Of a stretch of DNA of 64,000 nucleotides, positions 51,069 through 59,745 are shown piece by piece. Numbering within the stretch: the first letter of the stretch is position 1; each line of letters opens with the position of its first letter. Origin of the DNA: CALINF01 sp039990395 (lineage in GTDB: Bacteria; Pseudomonadota; Gammaproteobacteria; Pseudomonadales; Halieaceae); contig JBDXFZ010000146.1 of the NCBI GenBank assembly GCA_039990395.1, forward strand, positions 868,001 through 932,000. Direction: 5' to 3'. A program made the position numbers and the translations under genes. The notes beneath the pieces are model-generated. The model made no database searches. It was not told the origin of the DNA and saw only the letters and a list, made by a program, of their open reading frames with translations.

Positions 51069-52046
51069 ATGAGTGACTCTGAGCAGTCAAGGCGCAGCGG
51101 GGTCCAGCATCTGGAGGTGGATGAAGCCTCAGACGGACAGCGGCTGGATAACTTTTTGCTAAAAACTCTTCGTGGGGTGCCAAAAACCCGGCTCTACCGA
51201 GGGCTTCGCAAGGGAGAAATACGAGTCAATAAAGGGCGCGCAAAGCCCGATCATCGAGTCCACACAGGCGATATTGTCCGACTTCCGCCGCTACACCAGC
51301 CGGATCCTGCAGCGCCACCCATTATTCCGCACTACTGGGCCGAGTTATTGCCCCAGCGCATTATTTATGAAGACGCCGGGTTGCTCGTTATCAATAAACC
51401 TTCCGGGCTAGCCGTGCACGGTGGCAGCGGTTTGAACTTTGGTTTGATTGAGTGTCTGCGCCAAACGCGCACAGACGACCGGTATCTGGAGCTGGTGCAT
51501 CGCCTGGATCGCGATACGTCTGGCCTGATCATGATTGCGCGCAAACCAGCTGTGTTAAAGGAGCTGCATCGACAATTGCGCGAAGACAAGGTAGATAAGC
51601 GCTATACCGCATTGTGCGCAGGGCAGTGGCCGCGTAAACGCAAATTGGTGGAAGCACCGCTTGCCAAGAACACGCTGCAATCGGGTGAGCGTATGGTGCG
51701 GGTCGCCAAAGACGGCAAATCTGCGCAAACTGAATTTACGGTACTGGAGCGGTTGGGCGCTGCCACGTTGGTACAGGCCAAGCCGATCACAGGGCGCACA
51801 CACCAGATTCGCGTGCATGCGCAGTTTGCAGGTCATCCCTTGCTGGGCGACGCTAAATACAGTGACGATGTAACGCTGGCAGTGGCGGGGCAACTGGGCG
51901 TTAAGCGGTTATTCCTACACGCGAGTCAATTGAGCATTGTGTTGCCAGACGCGGGTCGCATACAGCTGGAAGCACCGTTGGATGAAGAGTTAGAAGTTAT
52001 ATTAATTAACGCCCGTAACCAATTAATACAAAACAAAAAATTATAG
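51069..52046 (+). CDS. rluC: Ribosomal large subunit pseudouridine synthase C
   Basis: RluC makes pseudouridines 955, 2504 and 2580 in 23S rRNA (E. coli numbering). The 325-residue protein has an S4-like N-terminal RNA-binding domain (QRLDNFLLKTLRGVPKTRLYRGLRKGEIRVNKGR) and the catalytic domain with HRLDRDTSGLI, where the aspartate is the nucleophile. The ATG at 51069 was chosen since the 50 codons upstream lack homology. Divergence from rne is conserved in gammaproteobacteria. Confidence 0.94.
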   Translation: MSDSEQSRRSGVQHLEVDEASDGQRLDNFLLKTLRGVPKTRLYRGLRKGEIRVNKGRAKPDHRVHTGDIVRLPPLHQPDPAAPPIIPHYWAELLPQRIIYEDAGLLVINKPSGLAVHGGSGLNFGLIECLRQTRTDDRYLELVHRLDRDTSGLIMIARKPAVLKELHRQLREDKVDKRYTALCAGQWPRKRKLVEAPLAKNTLQSGERMVRVAKDGKSAQTEFTVLERLGAATLVQAKPITGRTHQIRVHAQFAGHPLLGDAKYSDDVTLAVAGQLGVKRLFLHASQLSIVLPDAGRIQLEAPLDEELEVILINARNQLIQNKKL

Positions 52047-52640
52047 TCAAATAGCTTTGCTATTACCCAGCACGGGCATGCCACCGCGATCAAGCAGGGT
52101 AGTGAGCGCTATTAGGGGAAGACCCTCCAAGCTGGTGGGGTCGTCGCCGCTCAAACGCTCAAACAGAGCGATGCCCAGGCTCTCCCATTTAAAGCTACCC
52201 GCGCAGTCATACGGCTTATCCAGATCGATGTAGTGCTCGATCTGTGCCTGCGTTAAGGCCTTGAAATACACGCGAAACGGCTCTACATGGCTCAACACCT
52301 CCCCAGTCTCACTATTGATCAGTGCAATGGCTGTATAAAAATCAACCGCCTTGCCCTGACTCGCCTGCAACTGAGCAATCGCGGGATTGCGTGAGCCAGG
52401 TTTGCGCAGAACGGTCTCGCCGATGGCAGCCACTTGATCAGAGCCAAGAATCAGCCGATGTGGTCTTTCGGCAGCAACGCTATGCGCTTTGTGGAGTGCC
52501 AGGCGTAATGCACGTGCAGCTGGTAGCTCCCCGCGAACGGGTGATTCGTCGGTTGCGGGGCTTACGCACTCAAAGGGCAAATGAAGCCGCTCGAGTAGCT
52601 TTTTGCGGTAGGGCGATGTGGAGGCGAGTATGAGCTGCAT
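52047..52640 (-). CDS. Maf family nucleotide pyrophosphatase (YceF type)
   Basis: The 197-residue protein starts LILASTSPYRKKLLERLHLPFECVSPATDES, the Maf substrate-binding motif, with LILGSDQVA and a middle lysine-acid set. The YceF branch hydrolyses modified nucleotides such as 7-methyl-GTP, which keeps them out of RNA. The ATG at 52640 was chosen over an upstream start at 52718 that lies in the yceD promoter. It is divergent from yceD, as in many relatives. Confidence 0.9.
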   Translation of the reverse strand: MQLILASTSPYRKKLLERLHLPFECVSPATDESPVRGELPAARALRLALHKAHSVAAERPHRLILGSDQVAAIGETVLRKPGSRNPAIAQLQASQGKAVDFYTAIALINSETGEVLSHVEPFRVYFKALTQAQIEHYIDLDKPYDCAGSFKWESLGIALFERLSGDDPTSLEGLPLIALTTLLDRGGMPVLGNSKAI

Positions 52641-52711
52641 AAATGGTCTACCGAACCCTGGTTGTGGGGTGTGCATAAGTGAGTGAACTAATTGTATTTT
52701 AAAGAATTTTT

Positions 52712-52740
52712 TTGACAAAGGGGGAATGCATCCCTATGAT
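52712..52740 (+). promoter_or_regulatory. Consensus sigma-70 promoter for yceD-rpmF
   Basis: TTGACA (52712-52717) and TATGAT (52735-52740) are exactly 17 bases apart. The expected transcript start is about 52746-52748, while the yceD ATG is at 52749, so the mRNA would have almost no leader. Confidence 0.75.
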
Positions 52741-52748
52741 GCGCGCCT

Positions 52749-53276
52749 ATGTTGACAGGCCCCCTTCCAAACACGCTGGATGTACGTAAAGCAGCAACGC
52801 GTGAACTGAAGGTGGAGGGCACGTTAAAACCGCTTGATTTGCAGCGTTTTGGCGCACTGTTGGCGTCCGATGAAGGGCGTATTCAAGTGGCAATGGTGTT
52901 CTCTCGGGACGAGGAGCAGCGCAGCGTCGTTCAAGTGGATATCGACGCACAGGTGAAGGTTGTATGCCAACGTTGCCTGCAGCCAATGCACTTGGACATT
53001 AAGGCAGACAATACGTTGGCAGTGGTTTGGAATGATGAACAGGCCAGACTTCTGCCGCGTGACCTCGAAGCATTAATTGTCGAGGAAGATTGTCTTTTGT
53101 GGGATGTTGTGGAGGAGGAGCTAATTTTGGCGCTTCCCCAGTTTAGCTATCACGAACAGACAGAATGCGAAATTGATTTGGCGGATTTCTCTCACGCGCC
53201 ACTCCCGGAAGCGCCGAGTGAGAAGTCCAACCCGTTTGACGTACTGGCGCAACTGAAGCCCGGTAAGGAAGAGTAG
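52749..53276 (+). CDS. yceD: YceD (DUF177) family protein, 23S rRNA accumulation protein
   Basis: The 175-residue protein matches YceD: an N-terminal LPNTLDVRKAATRELKVEGTL, a CQRCLQP cysteine pair, EEELILALP and the ending NPFDVLAQLK. YceD is tied to 23S rRNA levels and is usually co-transcribed with rpmF. The alignment of its N-terminus with relatives supports the ATG at 52749 even though it lies only about 8 bases from the -10 element. rpmF follows 10 bases later. Confidence 0.92.
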   Translation: MLTGPLPNTLDVRKAATRELKVEGTLKPLDLQRFGALLASDEGRIQVAMVFSRDEEQRSVVQVDIDAQVKVVCQRCLQPMHLDIKADNTLAVVWNDEQARLLPRDLEALIVEEDCLLWDVVEEELILALPQFSYHEQTECEIDLADFSHAPLPEAPSEKSNPFDVLAQLKPGKEE

Positions 53277-53286
53277 GAGTAACACA

Positions 53287-53469
53287 ATGGCAGTACAAAA
53301 GAGCAAGAAGACCCGTTCGCGTCGCGGTATGCGTCGGTCACACGACGCTCTGACAGGTTCAACTCTGTCGGTAGACGAGACTTCAGGTGAGACGCATCGT
53401 CGTCATCACGTGAGCGCTGACGGTTTCTACCGCGGTAAGAAAGTCGTTAACACTGATAGCGACGACTAA
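53287..53469 (+). CDS. rpmF: 50S ribosomal protein L32
   Basis: The 60-residue protein starts AVQKSKKTRSRRGMRRSHDAL and ends HHVSADGFYRGKKVV, the full L32 pattern. The zinc-binding cysteines of some L32 proteins are absent, as in E. coli. GGAG precedes the ATG. It is usually followed by plsX, which is missing here. Confidence 0.96.
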   Translation: MAVQKSKKTRSRRGMRRSHDALTGSTLSVDETSGETHRRHHVSADGFYRGKKVVNTDSDD

Positions 53470-53532
53470 AACGTCTGGTACGTTTGCAAGAGCGGCAGGA
53501 GCCGTGATTGCACGTACATCGACTGTGATTTC

Positions 53533-53561
53533 CGCGGAGGCTTTTGCCTCCGCGTCTGTTT
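53533..53561 (+). terminator. Hairpin after rpmF
   Basis: CGCGGAGGC (53533-53541) and GCCTCCGCG (53546-53554) form a perfect 9-base stem with a TTTT loop, followed by a weak T-rich stretch (TCTGTTTC). It lies in the 224-base gap between rpmF and fabD and would separate the two units. Confidence 0.7.
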
Positions 53562-53693
53562 CTGGCTCGCGGCTAGCGATGTCGACAGCAAACTTCTACA
53601 CTCTTCTCAGATCATGTCGCGATAGTCACTCCCTGTGCGCCAACGTTACTGGACGCGCAATGTGGGCAACGCACCGTAAAGGATATTAACGTT

Positions 53694-54638
53694 ATGACTG
53701 CAGCTACTGCATTTGTCTTTCCAGGTCAGGGCTCTCAGAAGGTCGGTATGCTCGCCGCTGCGGGAGATGCCTTCCCAGTGATTGCGGACACATTCGCAGA
53801 GGCGTCCCAAGCGTTGGGCTACGATCTGTGGGACCTGGTGCAAAATGGAGAGCAGGAGGCACTCAATCTTACCGAGACAACTCAGCCGGTATTGCTAACT
53901 GCCAGCGTCGCGCTATGGCGCGCATACCTGCAAGCGGGAGGGCAAATGCCCGCGCAGATGGCTGGCCACAGCTTGGGTGAGTTTTCCGCTTTAGTCTGTG
54001 CGGGTGCGTTGCAATTTACAGATGCCGTTAAGCTGGTACGCCAGCGCGGCAGTTTCATGCAAACCGCTGTGCCGGTAGGCGAAGGTGCTATGGCAGCGAT
54101 CATCGGCATGGACGATGATGTGATCAACGCTACCTGTGAGCAGGTACAAGCAAGTGGGGCAGGTGTTGTCGCTGCAGTTAACTTTAACTCGCCTGGCCAG
54201 GTTGTTATTGCCGGTCAAACCGCGGCAGTGGATGTGGCGATCGACGCGCTCAAAGAGGCCGGTGCCAAGCGCGCCATGCCATTGCCCGTAAGCGCGCCTT
54301 TCCATACCGAACTGATGAAGCCAGCAGGCGAGAAGCTGGCAGTAGTATTGGCAGATATAGAAGTATCGGCGCCGGACATTCCTGTGGTGCACAATGTGCA
54401 TGCCCGCACCGAGCAAAATCCTGAGCGCATCCGAGAGCTGCTGGTTGAGCAGATTTACAGCCCGGTGCGCTGGACTGCCTGCGTTCAGGCAATGGTGGCA
54501 GCAGGTGCTCACAATATGGTGGAGTGCGGGCCGGGTAAAGTATTGAGTGGGCTTAACAGACGCATAGATAAGTCGCTAACTAGCTTCTCCTTGGAAGAGC
54601 CCGAGTCGCTGACCCAAACCGTGGCCGATCTGGCCTGA
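53694..54638 (+). CDS. fabD: Malonyl-CoA:ACP transacylase
   Basis: FabD loads malonate onto acyl carrier protein. The 314-residue protein has FVFPGQGSQKVGML, the nucleophile Ser93 in GHSLGEFSAL, and the second-half histidine in SAPFHTELM. It opens the fabD-fabG-acpP-fabF series. plsX and fabH, commonly just upstream, are absent. Confidence 0.95.
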   Translation: MTAATAFVFPGQGSQKVGMLAAAGDAFPVIADTFAEASQALGYDLWDLVQNGEQEALNLTETTQPVLLTASVALWRAYLQAGGQMPAQMAGHSLGEFSALVCAGALQFTDAVKLVRQRGSFMQTAVPVGEGAMAAIIGMDDDVINATCEQVQASGAGVVAAVNFNSPGQVVIAGQTAAVDVAIDALKEAGAKRAMPLPVSAPFHTELMKPAGEKLAVVLADIEVSAPDIPVVHNVHARTEQNPERIRELLVEQIYSPVRWTACVQAMVAAGAHNMVECGPGKVLSGLNRRIDKSLTSFSLEEPESLTQTVADLA

Positions 54639-54674
54639 CGCATTACTCAAACAATGAAAGTAGGGGGAGAGGGT

Positions 54675-55418
54675 ATGGAGCAGAATCAGAAAGTAGCGTT
54701 AGTCACTGGCGCGAGTCGTGGTATTGGCCGAGCGATTGCGGAGCAACTGTGCGCCGACGGTTACACGGTAGTTGGTACTGCAACCAGCGACGCTGGCGCT
54801 CAAAAAATCGGTGATTACCTTGTGGCAGCTGGCAATAAGGGGTGTGGAATGACCCTCGATGTGGCAGACGATGCCAGTGTTGCTACCGTGGTCAAGGCGG
54901 TTGCTGAGCAGTTTGGAGCGCCTCTGGTGCTGGTAAACAACGCGGGCATTACGCGCGATAACATCCTTATGCGGATGAAGGAGCACGAGTGGCACGACGT
55001 TATCGACACCAACCTGAGCGCACTGTACCGCGTTAGCAAGGCTTGTCTGCGCGGTATGACGAAGGCACGCTGGGGGCGGATTGTTAATGTCACATCTGTC
55101 GTTGGCTCCATGGGCAATATTGGCCAGAGCAACTACGCGGCGTCTAAAGCCGGGGCGGAAGGCTTTTCGCGGGCGCTGGCTCGCGAGTTGGGTTCGCGCA
55201 GCGTTACGGTAAACTGCGTAGCGCCAGGCTTTATTGATACCGACATGACGCGAGAACTAAGCGACGAGCAGCGCGAAATGATGTTGACGAATATTCCTCT
55301 TTCTCGCCTGGGCGAACCCGAGGAAATAGCCGCTTTGGTCAGTTTTTTGTGTAGCGATAAGGCGGGTTATATCACCGGCGAGACGGTACACATTAATGGT
55401 GGTATGCATATGGCCTAG
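54675..55418 (+). CDS. fabG: 3-oxoacyl-ACP reductase
   Basis: FabG reduces 3-oxoacyl-ACP with NADPH. The 247-residue protein has TGASRGIGRAIA (cofactor loop), LVNNAGITRDN, and the catalytic Ser in NVTSVVGSMGN with YAASK. The ATG at 54675 follows GGGGAGA; a start at 54654 would add seven residues. It lies 36 bases after fabD. Confidence 0.95.
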   Translation: MEQNQKVALVTGASRGIGRAIAEQLCADGYTVVGTATSDAGAQKIGDYLVAAGNKGCGMTLDVADDASVATVVKAVAEQFGAPLVLVNNAGITRDNILMRMKEHEWHDVIDTNLSALYRVSKACLRGMTKARWGRIVNVTSVVGSMGNIGQSNYAASKAGAEGFSRALARELGSRSVTVNCVAPGFIDTDMTRELSDEQREMMLTNIPLSRLGEPEEIAALVSFLCSDKAGYITGETVHINGGMHMA

Positions 55419-55493
55419 AAAGCCATGGACAGGTACCGAAGAGTTTGTGCCCGCAGTGGCAAAAAAAATTTATTACTCGGTGCAAAAAAAGAG

Positions 55494-55499
55494 TAAACT
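55494..55499 (+). promoter_or_regulatory. Possible acpP promoter (-10 element)
   Basis: TAAACT lies 60 bases before the acpP start, followed by a GCGCGC stretch typical of growth-rate-controlled promoters. The -35 is weak (TTATTA around 55470). acpP normally has its own strong promoter. Confidence 0.35.
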
Positions 55500-55559
55500 G
55501 CGCGCTTGAGCCCGTTGGGGGGTTTAAATCTCTATAAAATTCAGGAGTCTCTAATAATC

Positions 55560-55796
55560 ATGAGCAGCATTGAAGAACGTGTGAAAAAGATCGTCGCTGA
55601 GCAGCTGGGCGTCAAAGAAGAGGAAGTACAGACAGAGGCGTCTTTCGTCGAAGATCTGGGGGCCGATTCGCTCGATACTGTTGAGTTGGTGATGGCGCTC
55701 GAGGAAGAGTTCGAGACAGAGATTCCCGACGAAGAAGCCGAGAAGATCACCACGGTGAAGCTGGCAATCGATTACATCAACAGCAATCTCGCCTGA
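55560..55796 (+). CDS. acpP: Acyl carrier protein
   Basis: The 78-residue acidic protein has the phosphopantetheine site Ser37 in DLGADSLDTVELV and the usual four-helix sequence. The ATG at 55560 has AGGAG upstream; the longer frame to 55506 is not translated in relatives. A strong terminator follows, matching the high separate expression of acpP. Confidence 0.97.
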   Translation: MSSIEERVKKIVAEQLGVKEEEVQTEASFVEDLGADSLDTVELVMALEEEFETEIPDEEAEKITTVKLAIDYINSNLA

Positions 55797-55815
55797 TCTT
55801 TCTTTCAGAACCGCT

Positions 55816-55855
55816 AAAAAGCCGTATCTATGTGCAGTAGAACGGCTTTTTTTAT
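55816..55855 (+). terminator. Terminator after acpP
   Basis: AAAAAGCCGT (55816-55825) pairs with ACGGCTTTTT (55842-55851) around a 16-base loop, ending in seven Ts. It would end the short acpP transcript. Confidence 0.88.
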
Positions 55856-55897
55856 TTATGAGCCTCGGATCAAGTGCCGAGACCAGGAGACGACGCT

Positions 55898-57139
55898 TTG
55901 AACGGCAGAAGAGTGGTGGTAACAGGGCTTGGAATGGTGAGTCCTGTTGGTCTGAACGTGGAAGACACCTGGGCCAATATCCTTGCTGGCAAGAGCGGCG
56001 CCGCCTCTATTGAAACATTTGATGTGTCAGCGTTTGGCACGCAGTTCAGTTGTTCGGTCAAGGACTGGGATTCTTCGTTATATCTAGAACCTAAAGAAGC
56101 GCGCAAGATGGACATCTTCGTGCAGTTTGGTATGGCCGCGGGAATGCAGGCTATGCAGGATTCCGGTCTGGAGGTTACTGAGGAAAACGCGCCTCGCGTG
56201 GGTTGTGCGATCGGCTCAGGTATTGGTGGTATCGGTCAGATTGAGAAGAACGCAGAAATTATCAGGAACTCAGGGCCGCGCCGTATTTCGCCATTTTTTG
56301 TTCCTGGCTCCATCATTAACATGATCTCCGGCAATCTGTCGGTTAAATTCAATCTGCAGGGTCCGAATATTGCGGTAGTGACAGCCTGTACGACCGGTAC
56401 ACATAACCTGGGACTGGCAGCACGTATGATTGCCCAAGGCGATGCTGACGCCATGCTTGCTGGCGGCGCAGAAATGGCTACCACGCCAGTCGGATTGGGT
56501 GGGTTTGCTGCGGCCAGAGCATTATCCACGCGTAATGATGACCCTGAAGCGGCGTCACGGCCCTGGGACAGAGACCGCGATGGTTTTGTGCTTGGCGACG
56601 GCGCTGGAGTAGTGATGCTCGAGTCCTATGACTCTGCCGTTGCTCGTGGTGCGAAGATCTATGCTGAGCTTACCGGGTTTGGCATGAGCGGTGATGCGCA
56701 TCATATGACATTACCACCTGAAGATGGGCGAGGTGCTGCGGCATCGATGCGCAATGCGGTGCGCGACTCTGGTATCGCGTTGGACAAGATTAATTATATC
56801 AACGCCCATGGCACGTCGACGCCAGCGGGTGATGTGGCTGAGAGCAAGGCTGTCGAGATAGTGATGGGCAATGAGGCCGCAAATGTGGCTGTAAGTTCTA
56901 CTAAGTCCATGATCGGGCATTTGCTGGGAGCGGCCGGTGCTGTTGAGGCTATTTTCTCGGTGCTGGCGATTCGTGATCAGGTGGCGCCACCGACGATTAA
57001 TCTCGACAACCCTGATGAAGGTTGCGACCTTAATTACGTACCCCACACGGCACAAGAAAGACCGATTCACAGTGTGCTTACCAACTCGTTCGGCTTTGGT
57101 GGCACAAACGGCTCACTGATTTTCAGTAAGCTCGACTGA
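55898..57139 (+). CDS. fabF: 3-oxoacyl-ACP synthase II
   Basis: FabF elongates acyl-ACP by condensation with malonyl-ACP. The 413-residue protein aligns in length with E. coli FabF, with the catalytic Cys near residue 164 (TACTTGTHNL) and His residues in NAHGTSTPAGD and KSMIGHLLGA. The TTG at 55898 is preferred: it follows AGGAGA by 8 bases and gives MNGRRVVVTGLG; an upstream GTG at 55874 would add eight residues. Confidence 0.95.
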   Translation: MNGRRVVVTGLGMVSPVGLNVEDTWANILAGKSGAASIETFDVSAFGTQFSCSVKDWDSSLYLEPKEARKMDIFVQFGMAAGMQAMQDSGLEVTEENAPRVGCAIGSGIGGIGQIEKNAEIIRNSGPRRISPFFVPGSIINMISGNLSVKFNLQGPNIAVVTACTTGTHNLGLAARMIAQGDADAMLAGGAEMATTPVGLGGFAAARALSTRNDDPEAASRPWDRDRDGFVLGDGAGVVMLESYDSAVARGAKIYAELTGFGMSGDAHHMTLPPEDGRGAAASMRNAVRDSGIALDKINYINAHGTSTPAGDVAESKAVEIVMGNEAANVAVSSTKSMIGHLLGAAGAVEAIFSVLAIRDQVAPPTINLDNPDEGCDLNYVPHTAQERPIHSVLTNSFGFGGTNGSLIFSKLD

Positions 57140-57150
57140 TTCCGCTACCG

Positions 57151-58020
57151 GTGGCCAGCGCTACCCTAATTTGGATTGATGGCGTGGAGTCCTCCGCGCT
57201 GCCTTTGCCCGATCGTGCCTTTGAGTTAGGCGACAGCCTGTTTGAAACCTGTCGCTTGTTAAACGGAGCCATCCCATTCTTCTCTCTGCACTGGCAACGC
57301 CTCAGGCATGGCTGCGAGGTGTTAGGCTTTCCCGACTGTAGCACTACACTGCAGGAGCAATTGCACGGTGTTATCGCATGCTTGGGCGGGCGTGGGTTTG
57401 ATGAGGCAGTTATACGCATTACTGTGAGTCGCGGTGAGGCGCCCCGCGGCTATCTTTCACCTGAGCGAGCCACGCCCCGAATTATTGTTTATGCAACGCC
57501 GCCGTCACAGACGTTTGCGCAACAAGCCGCGGCCGCCAGCATAGGATTGGCTTCAATGCGACTGGGTGCGCAGCCAGCCTTGGCGGGTATAAAGCATGGC
57601 AGTCGCCTTGAGCAGGTGCTGGCGGCTGATGAGCGCCGAGCGGCCGATTCTGGCGAACCTTTCTGGGACGAAATGCTGCTTTGTGATTACAATGGACGTC
57701 CTCATTCTCTGATCAGTGCAAACTTGTTTGCAGTCATCGATGGTGAAATTGTGACGCCGCCCATAGTGGATTGCGGCATAGCTGGAACGCGTAGGCAGTT
57801 GTTGCTGAATACGCTGGCACCAATGCAGGAAATAGCGGCTCATGAGGAGTTTTTTACAATGGCGGAGTTGACTGCGGCACAGGAGGTGTTCTGTGCCAAC
57901 AGCGTACAGGGCTTCCGTCCGGTGGCACGTTTACATGACTGCCAGTGGCATGAACATCCCGTATGCGATGCGCTTCACACCGCTTATACTGCGGCTGCTT
58001 ACGCCGAGGTGGCCGTTTGA
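57151..58020 (+). CDS. pabC: Aminodeoxychorismate lyase
   Basis: PabC releases p-aminobenzoate for folate synthesis. The 289-residue fold-type IV PLP enzyme has DRAFELGDSLFET, the PLP lysine in AGIKHGSRLEQVLA, and the cofactor phosphate loop region near the C-terminus (FCANSVQG). The start is GTG. It sits between fabF and mltG as in other gammaproteobacteria. Confidence 0.92.
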   Translation: MASATLIWIDGVESSALPLPDRAFELGDSLFETCRLLNGAIPFFSLHWQRLRHGCEVLGFPDCSTTLQEQLHGVIACLGGRGFDEAVIRITVSRGEAPRGYLSPERATPRIIVYATPPSQTFAQQAAAASIGLASMRLGAQPALAGIKHGSRLEQVLAADERRAADSGEPFWDEMLLCDYNGRPHSLISANLFAVIDGEIVTPPIVDCGIAGTRRQLLLNTLAPMQEIAAHEEFFTMAELTAAQEVFCANSVQGFRPVARLHDCQWHEHPVCDALHTAYTAAAYAEVAV

Positions 58021-59057
58021 TTCGTCTGCTAATTGCCTGTGCTGTGCTGCTTGGCGTTCTAGTGCTTGCCGCGTTAGAACTGCAGCGTCGGTGGGAGCAG
58101 CCGCTTGAGCTGCCTGAGCAGGGTTATACCTTTACTGTAGAGGCGGGGGAAACCCTGAGATCTGTGGCGATGCGGCTCAACAGAGATGACGTTGTGCCTT
58201 ATCCCCAGCTGTTACGCGCATACGGGCGCTGGACAGGCCTCGATCAGCAGGTTAAACGCGGCGAATATCGCATAACGCCACCGGCTACGATTCAGTCGTT
58301 ATTGCAGCTACTGCGCAGCGGCAAGGTGGTGCAATATCAGGTTACATTGCCCGAGGGTATTACGCTTGCACAGGCGTTGGATATTCTGGCGGCAGACCCA
58401 ATACTCGAAAACGTGGTCACCGACGAAACAGACCCAGCGCTGCAAGCATTGACCGCACCACAGTCTCTCGAAGGAATGTTTTTACCCGAAACCTATCAGT
58501 TCGAACGTGGCGCATCCGATCTGTCCATATTGCGGCGCGCAGGCGCAGAATTACAGCGTGTACTGGCGAGCGCCTGGGCCGAACGCGACGCCGATTTACC
58601 CTACCAAACGCCCTATGATGCTCTGATCATGGCCTCTATCGTCGAGCGGGAAACGGGGCTTGCTGCGGAGCGTTCAGAGATAGCCGGCGTATTTGTCAGG
58701 CGGCTGGAAAAGCGTATGCGACTGCAGACGGATCCCACTGTGATCTATGGACTGGGACAGCAATTTGACGGCAATTTACGCCGCGCCGACTTGCGCGACG
58801 AATCCAACCCTTACAACACTTACCGGCACAAGGGCCTGCCACCTACGCCAATCGCGCTACCCGGGCGCGCCGCGATCCGCGCGGCTGTGTCGCCTGCACC
58901 CGGCGACACGCTGTTCTTCGTTGCCAAAGGGGATGGCAGCCATGTCTTTAGTGTAACGCTCGAAGAGCATGAGGCTGCGGTACGTACCTACCAGCTACAG
59001 AGGCGCAAAGACTATCGGTCTTCGCCTGCCCGGTCCGTAAAGCAGTCTGCAGAGTGA
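58017..59057 (+). CDS. mltG: Endolytic murein transglycosylase
   Basis: MltG cuts nascent glycan strands at the inner membrane and sets their length. The 346-residue protein has an N-terminal membrane anchor (IRLLIACAVLLGVLVLAAL), a LysM-like segment, and the catalytic glutamate in MASIVERETG with YNTYRHKGLPPTPIALPG. The TTG at 58017 overlaps the pabC stop and begins directly before the anchor. Confidence 0.93.
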   Translation: MIRLLIACAVLLGVLVLAALELQRRWEQPLELPEQGYTFTVEAGETLRSVAMRLNRDDVVPYPQLLRAYGRWTGLDQQVKRGEYRITPPATIQSLLQLLRSGKVVQYQVTLPEGITLAQALDILAADPILENVVTDETDPALQALTAPQSLEGMFLPETYQFERGASDLSILRRAGAELQRVLASAWAERDADLPYQTPYDALIMASIVERETGLAAERSEIAGVFVRRLEKRMRLQTDPTVIYGLGQQFDGNLRRADLRDESNPYNTYRHKGLPPTPIALPGRAAIRAAVSPAPGDTLFFVAKGDGSHVFSVTLEEHEAAVRTYQLQRRKDYRSSPARSVKQSAE

Positions 59058-59064
59058 ACGAGCG

Positions 59065-59745
59065 ATGGCACTAGCGAGAGGGCTGTTTATCACCTTAGAG
59101 GGTGGTGAAGGTGTGGGTAAATCCACCAATATCGAGCACATTACCCGTGTTCTCACTGAGGCTGGTGTTCCGCTTGTCATCACTCGCGAACCAGGCGGTA
59201 CGCCTCTGGCTGAAGCAATTCGTGATGTGCTCCTGCAGGTTCGGGATGAGCCGGTGAGCGACATTACCGAATTGTTGCTGATGTTTGCCGCGCGTGCGCA
59301 GCACCTGCATGCCGTTATCCAGCCGGCTTTGGAGCAGGGAACATGGGTATTGTGTGACCGCTTTACCGATGCAACCTATGCTTACCAAAGCGGTGGCAGG
59401 GGAGTTAATCCAGCGTTGGTTCGGCAACTCGAACAGCTCGTGCAGAATGATTTGCGACCCGATTACACCGTCCTGCTGGACGCACCTGTGGAGATCGGCA
59501 TGGAGCGGGCAAGAGAGCGTGGTGAACTCGATCGTTTCGAAAGTGAGCAGATTGCCTTTTTTGAGCGTGTCCGCGACACCTATCTACAGTTGGCACGAGA
59601 GAGTAGTGGTCGATATCGAGTGGTTGACGCTGGTGTGGAGCTCGAGCAAGTGCAGTTGCAAGTTGATACCGTGTGTGAGGAATTGCTTTCCGTCTGGGCG
59701 GGCCGGCGCGAACATGAGTATGACGAAGAGGGCGGCTCGCCATGA
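59065..59745 (+). CDS. tmk: Thymidylate kinase
   Basis: Tmk converts dTMP to dTDP. The 226-residue protein has the P-loop EGGEGVGKSTN, the DRF motif in CDRFTDATYAYQSGGRG and the lid region RARERGELDRFE. It overlaps holB by 4 bases. The C-terminus carries a short acidic extra tail (EHEYDEEGGSP). Confidence 0.95.
   Translation: MALARGLFITLEGGEGVGKSTNIEHITRVLTEAGVPLVITREPGGTPLAEAIRDVLLQVRDEPVSDITELLLMFAARAQHLHAVIQPALEQGTWVLCDRFTDATYAYQSGGRGVNPALVRQLEQLVQNDLRPDYTVLLDAPVEIGMERARERGELDRFESEQIAFFERVRDTYLQLARESSGRYRVVDAGVELEQVQLQVDTVCEELLSVWAGRREHEYDEEGGSP

Noticed and set aside
53504..53689. A 61-codon frame between rpmF and fabD, considered as a plsX remnant
   Set aside because: The translation shows no PlsX or FabH motifs and it spans the terminator hairpin.
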